Assembly (NCBI RefSeq): GCF_001722335.1
Contig: NZ_MIHA01000021.1
Coordinates: 1 to 64,000 of the forward strand
Origin: Mycolicibacterium flavescens
GTDB taxonomy: Bacteria; Actinomycetota; Actinomycetes; Mycobacteriales; Mycobacteriaceae
Direction of reading: 5' to 3'
Length of the DNA: 64,000 bases
The number at the start of each line of letters is the position of its first letter. The stretch's first letter is position 1. Shown here one piece after another: positions 60,815-64,000 of the stretch. Position numbers and translations under genes: made by a program. A model generated the notes under the pieces. It worked only from the letters and a program-made list of their open reading frames with translations. It made no database searches and was not told where the DNA came from.

Positions 60815-60828
60815 TAGAACGTGTTCTA
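60815..60828 (+). promoter_or_regulatory. KstR-type operator
   Basis: TAGAACGTGTTCTA is a 6-2-6 perfect inverted repeat and fits TnnAACnnGTTnnA, the site of the mycobacterial cholesterol-catabolism repressor KstR. It lies 20 bp before the ATG at 60849, where binding would repress. Confidence 0.65.
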
Positions 60829-60848
60829 GTTTCGCGGGAGGAGCGACC

Positions 60849-61898
60849 ATGGTTCTGCGAGTGGTGCAGTGGGCGACCGGCGGGGTCGGCGTCGCCGCCA
60901 TCAAGGGCGTGCTCGACCACCCCGACCTCGAACTCGCCGGCTGCTGGGTGCATTCACCGGACAAGGCGGGCCGCGACGTCGGCGAGCTCATCGGCACCGA
61001 ACCGCTCGGCGTGATCGCGACCAACAGCGTCGAGGAGATCCTGGCCCTCGACGCCGACGCGGTGATCTACTCGCCGCTGCTGCCCGACCCCGACCAGGTG
61101 GCCGCGCTGCTGCGGTCCGGCAAGAACGTCGTCACACCGGTCGGCTGGGTGTACCCCAGCGACCGGCAGGGCGCCCCGCTTCGCGAGGCGGCGCTGGCGG
61201 GCAACGCGACGTTACACGGCACCGGGATCGCGCCCGGCGGGATCAGCGAGAAGTTCCCGCTGCTGTTCTCGGCGTTCTCGACCGGCGTGACTTTTGTTCG
61301 CGCCGAAGAGTTCTCCGACCTGCGCACCTATGAAGCCCCCGATGTCGTGCGGCACGTGATGGGGTTCGGCGAGGTGCCCGACAAGGCCCTCTCGGGCCCC
61401 ATACAGAAGCTGCTCGACGGCGGCTTCATCCAGGCGGTGCGGATGATCGTCGACAAGGTCGGGTTCGCCGCCGACCCGAAAGTGCGTTCGTCGCAGGAGA
61501 TCGCGGTGGCCACCGCGCCGATCGAGTCGCCGATCGGCGTGATCGAGCCGGGTCAGGTCGCGGGCCGAAAGTTCCACTGGGAGGCGACGGTCGGCGACGA
61601 GCCCGTCGTGCGGGTCACGGTGAACTGGCTGATGGGTGAGGAAAACCTGGACCCCGCATGGGATTTCGGTCCCGAAGGGCAACGGTACGAGATGGAGGTG
61701 CGCGGCAATCCGGACGTCTCGATCGTGGTCAAGGGCTTCCAGTCGGTCGTCGGGGGCGAGGGCCCCGAGTACGGGATCGTCGGAACCGCCGCGCACTGCG
61801 TGAACTCGGTGCCCGCGGTCTGCGCCGCCGAGCCGGGGATCGCGACGTATCTCGACCTGCCGCTGCTCAGTGGGCGCGCGGCGCCGGACCTGGCCTGA
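60849..61898 (+). CDS. Dihydrodipicolinate-reductase-like NAD(P)-dependent dehydrogenase
   Basis: 349 residues, ATG at 60849 after GGAGGAG. VVQWATGGVGVAAIKGVLDH is the Rossmann loop; ADAVIYSPLLPDPDQVAALL and VVTPVGWVYPS follow. TLHGTGIAPGGISEKFPLLF is typical of the mycobacterial family annotated as dihydrodipicolinate reductase or NAD(P)H-dependent amine dehydrogenase. The true substrate is unknown. The KstR box suggests a role in sterol or related lipid catabolism. Confidence 0.87.
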   Translation: MVLRVVQWATGGVGVAAIKGVLDHPDLELAGCWVHSPDKAGRDVGELIGTEPLGVIATNSVEEILALDADAVIYSPLLPDPDQVAALLRSGKNVVTPVGWVYPSDRQGAPLREAALAGNATLHGTGIAPGGISEKFPLLFSAFSTGVTFVRAEEFSDLRTYEAPDVVRHVMGFGEVPDKALSGPIQKLLDGGFIQAVRMIVDKVGFAADPKVRSSQEIAVATAPIESPIGVIEPGQVAGRKFHWEATVGDEPVVRVTVNWLMGEENLDPAWDFGPEGQRYEMEVRGNPDVSIVVKGFQSVVGGEGPEYGIVGTAAHCVNSVPAVCAAEPGIATYLDLPLLSGRAAPDLA

Positions 61899-61932
61899 CC
61901 GCGCGGGCCGTCGCCTGGCACACTCACGGGCT

Positions 61933-62778
61933 GTGACGAGACGAGCACTGGTGCTCGCCGGTGGCGGGCTGGCGGGAATCGCGTGGGAGACGGGCGTGCT
62001 GACCGGGATCGCCGACGAATCGCCGGCCGCCGCCACGGCGCTGCTGGCCGCCGATGTGCTGGTCGGTACGTCGGCGGGGTCGGCGGTGGCCGCCCAACTC
62101 GGCAGCGGACTGGACATGCCCGCGCTGTTCGACCGGCAGATGTCGGCGGAGTCGGCGGAGATCAACCCCGGTACCGGGATCGAGGAGATCACCGAGCTGT
62201 TCCTGTCGGCGATGACCGCGCCCGGTTCGAAGGCCGAGAAGCTGCAGCGGATCGGCGCGATCGCGCTGACCGCCGACACCGTCACCGAAGCCGTCCGCCG
62301 CGAGGTGATCGAGCACCGGTTGCCGTCGCACCAATGGCCGGACCGCGAGCTGCGGATCACCGCGATCGACACCGCCACCGGTGAACTGGTCGCGTTCGAC
62401 CGGTCCTCGGGTGTTTCGCTGGTCGACGCGGTCGCCGCCAGCTGCGCGGTGCCCGGCGTGTGGCCGCCGGTCACGATCGGCGCCCGCCGGTTCATGGACG
62501 GCGGCGTCGGCAGCACGGTCAACATGGCCGTCGCCGACGACTGCGACGCGGCAGTCGCGCTGATCCCGCAGGGTGAGGCGTCACCGTCGCCGTGGGGTGC
62601 CGGCGCCGTCGAGGAGGTCGCCGCCCGCAACGCGTTCGCGGTGTTCGCCGACGACGCGTCGCTGGCCGCGTTCGGTGTCAACCCGCTCGATCCGGCGTGC
62701 CGGGCGCCGTCGGCTCGGGCCGGCCGCGTGCAGGGCCGCACGGTCGCCGCGCGGGTCGCCGACTTCCTCGGTGTCTAG
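61933..62778 (+). CDS. Patatin-like phospholipase
   Basis: 281 residues from GTG at 61933. Oxyanion loop ALVLAGGGLAGIAWE, nucleophile VLVGTSAGSAVA (Ser), and catalytic Asp in FMDGGVGSTVN. Family members hydrolyse acyl lipids. No signal peptide. The stop TAG (62776-62778) lies within the CTAG at the left end of a MITE-like element, so the 3' end may have been changed by insertion. Convergent with another patatin gene. Confidence 0.9.
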   Translation: MTRRALVLAGGGLAGIAWETGVLTGIADESPAAATALLAADVLVGTSAGSAVAAQLGSGLDMPALFDRQMSAESAEINPGTGIEEITELFLSAMTAPGSKAEKLQRIGAIALTADTVTEAVRREVIEHRLPSHQWPDRELRITAIDTATGELVAFDRSSGVSLVDAVAASCAVPGVWPPVTIGARRFMDGGVGSTVNMAVADDCDAAVALIPQGEASPSPWGAGAVEEVAARNAFAVFADDASLAAFGVNPLDPACRAPSARAGRVQGRTVAARVADFLGV

Positions 62779-62909
62779 TGTCCTGAGTCGAAAGTTCAGA
62801 CACAGCAGTGCGCGGGATTCGGACCGGCCACATGGTGTCGACGTTCTTCTCGCGGCCCAGATGACCCATGACGATGTACTGCACCCGATTCAACGACTCA
62901 CGACACTAG
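62775..62909. mobile_element. MITE-like element with 16-bp terminal inverted repeats
   Basis: CTAGTGTCCTGAGTCG (62775-62790) and CGACTCACGACACTAG (62894-62909) are inverted with one mismatch. The 135-bp unit is too short for a transposase. On the minus strand a frame reads RVQYIVMGHLGREKNVDTMW, possibly a remnant. CGGTGTCTAGT occurs at 62769 and again at 62914, i.e. on both sides. It lies between two convergent genes, whose stop codons both fall in copies of GTGTCTAG. Confidence 0.6.
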
Positions 62910-62919
62910 CGGCCGGTGT

Positions 62920-63927
62920 CTAGTCCTCGCCGACGACGCCCGCGGGCCGGTTCTCGAGCACGTCGAGCGCGGCGGCCGCAAGCTCCACGCCGATCTCGAT
63001 GACCTCCGCGGCGCGGTGGAAATCCAAACTGCGGCAAGCGGATCGGGGCACCTCGATCAGCAGGTCCGGAGGATAGCCGGCCAGCTGGTGGCGGGCCAGG
63101 GCCGCCTGGGCGATATCGATCGTGCGGTTCATCACCTCGAAACTGCCGAGCTTGGGCACCGTGGCGTCCCGGGTGGACTCGGCCTCCTTGGTGGCGTCGA
63201 CGAGTTCTACGGTGCTGTCGCCCTCGCCGGCGCCACGGTCGGCGGTCTGGTCGGTACCGAAGCGGCCGAGCACCGCGTTGGACTCGAACAGCGCCGTCGT
63301 GCTGCGCCAGACCCGCGACAACCATTCGGTCCTGGCGCGCGAGCCCGGTTCGGCCGGCTCCTCGGCGCCGGCGGCCTCGCTGCCCGCCAGCGACACCGCG
63401 ATCGTGAGGTCGGCGTTGACCGCGGCGATCGGGGCCATCGGCAGCGGTTCGAGGATGCCGCCGTCGGCGAGCAGCCGACCGTCGAGCAGATGCGGGGCGA
63501 TCACGCCGGGGATCGCGATCGACGCGCGGATCGCGGCGTCGACCGGGCCGCGCTGCAGCCACACCGACTTGCCGGCGATCAGATCCGTCGTCACCGCGGT
63601 GTAGGGGATCGACAGGTCCTCGATGCGGACTTCGCCGAGGATGTCGCGCACGGCGTCGAGGATCTTCGTCGCGCGCAGCACCCCGGCCGCGGTGATCGAC
63701 GGGTCGAGCAGGCGCAGCACCGCCCCCTGGGTCAACGACCGCGCCCATTCGGAGAAATCGTCGAGCTTGCCCGCCGCGTGCAGCCCGCCGACGAGCGCGC
63801 CCATCGAGGACCCGGCGACACCGACGATCTCGTAGCCGCGGTCCTGCAGTTCCTCGATGACGCCGATGTGGGCGTATCCCCGGGCGCCGCCGCTGCCCAG
63901 CGCCAGCGCTACCCGCTTGCCAGCCAT
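62920..63927 (-). CDS. Patatin-like phospholipase
   Basis: 335 residues from ATG at 63927. Motifs: ALALGSGGARGYAHIGVIEE (oxyanion hole), GVAGSSMGALVGGLHA (nucleophile Ser) and LLADGGILEPLPM (catalytic Asp). This is the RssA/YlbK-like bacterial group. About 90 residues of acidic linker separate the domain from a C-terminal helix region (FHRAAEVIEIGVELAAAALD). Cytoplasmic lipid hydrolase expected. Confidence 0.9.
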   Translation of the reverse strand: MAGKRVALALGSGGARGYAHIGVIEELQDRGYEIVGVAGSSMGALVGGLHAAGKLDDFSEWARSLTQGAVLRLLDPSITAAGVLRATKILDAVRDILGEVRIEDLSIPYTAVTTDLIAGKSVWLQRGPVDAAIRASIAIPGVIAPHLLDGRLLADGGILEPLPMAPIAAVNADLTIAVSLAGSEAAGAEEPAEPGSRARTEWLSRVWRSTTALFESNAVLGRFGTDQTADRGAGEGDSTVELVDATKEAESTRDATVPKLGSFEVMNRTIDIAQAALARHQLAGYPPDLLIEVPRSACRSLDFHRAAEVIEIGVELAAAALDVLENRPAGVVGED

Positions 63928-63946
63928 GCCGTCATTGTGCGCCGGT

Positions 63947-64000
63947 TCAGCCGCACAGGGCCTCGGCGGCGGCCTGCACCGCGACGATGACCGCCGCCTG
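63947..64000 (-). CDS. C-terminal end of a gene cut by the window edge
   Basis: Minus-strand frame QAAVIVAVQAAAEALCG ends at TGA (63947-63949), 19 bp upstream of the patatin start. Only 17 codons are visible; the composition fits a helical C-terminus. No function can be assigned. Confidence 0.5.
   Translation of the reverse strand, partial: QAAVIVAVQAAAEALCG

Overview
The window is high-GC actinobacterial DNA and almost certainly a fast-growing mycobacterium (Mycolicibacterium type). Pointers are a 13E12-type HNH endonuclease tail, an Ibp1-like secreted protein, an EspC-like type VII substrate, antigen 85, a DUF732 protein, an MmpL transporter, a KstR-type operator and a SigF-type promoter. 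This is inferred from gene content; no species can be named from the sequence alone.

Layout. 1-4.2 kb: tail of an HNH endonuclease, an SDR/FAD-oxidoreductase pair, a decayed recQ remnant, a small secreted protein and an atypical SDR. 4.2-12.4 kb: one leftward potassium-uptake operon, small ORF-kdpF-A-B-C-D-E, with helically phased repeats upstream. 12.5-17.2 kb: an accessory island holding a type VII-type polymorphic toxin locus (EspC-like protein, WXG-like protein, a toxin with a C-terminal RNase A-like domain, two tandem immunity paralogues, one small Cys-containing protein), then a frameshifted tyrosine integrase and a tRNA with anticodon TAA. 17.3-19.8 kb: LysR regulator, metallo-beta-lactamase-fold hydrolase, SDR.

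20-31.8 kb: the most unusual region, a probable isoprenoid/butenolide specialised-metabolite cluster. Leftward arm: polyprenyl diphosphate synthase, a squalene-synthase-like protein with altered Asp motifs, and a possible short peptide remnant. Rightward, fully overlapping operon: AfsA-like protein, ICMT-like methyltransferase, Rph/PEP-synthase-like dikinase, cytochrome P450, UbiA-family prenyltransferase. Facing it are a divergent second prenyl synthase and an MmpL exporter. The two arms share a 200-bp promoter region with a nested inverted repeat. A plausible logic is prenyl diphosphate formation, transfer to or cyclisation on an AfsA-derived scaffold, tailoring by P450, methyltransferase and dikinase, and export by MmpL.

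31.9-46.8 kb: secreted protein, a second (orphan) KdpD-like kinase, membrane-anchored hypothetical, NDH-2-like dehydrogenase, secreted repeat protein, Tat/lipoprotein acetamidase, ectoine-type ABC transporter ehuBCDA, ClC antiporter, ArsR/SRPBCC pair with a clear operator, hypothetical. 46.9-53.3 kb: envelope and secreted proteins (frameshifted Cu-type sodC, an 11-mer repeat protein with three near-identical 291-bp units, DUF732, antigen-85-like esterase, SH3-CHAP-like protein). 53.4-54.7 kb: anti-sigma/antagonist regulatory genes with a SigF-like promoter. 55-60 kb: beta-propeller protein, CitA/CitB-type two-component system and DctA dicarboxylate symporter sharing a CRP-like site. 60-64 kb: paired small secreted paralogues, a KstR-box-preceded dehydrogenase, two convergent patatin-like lipases separated by a MITE-like element, and a partial gene at the edge.
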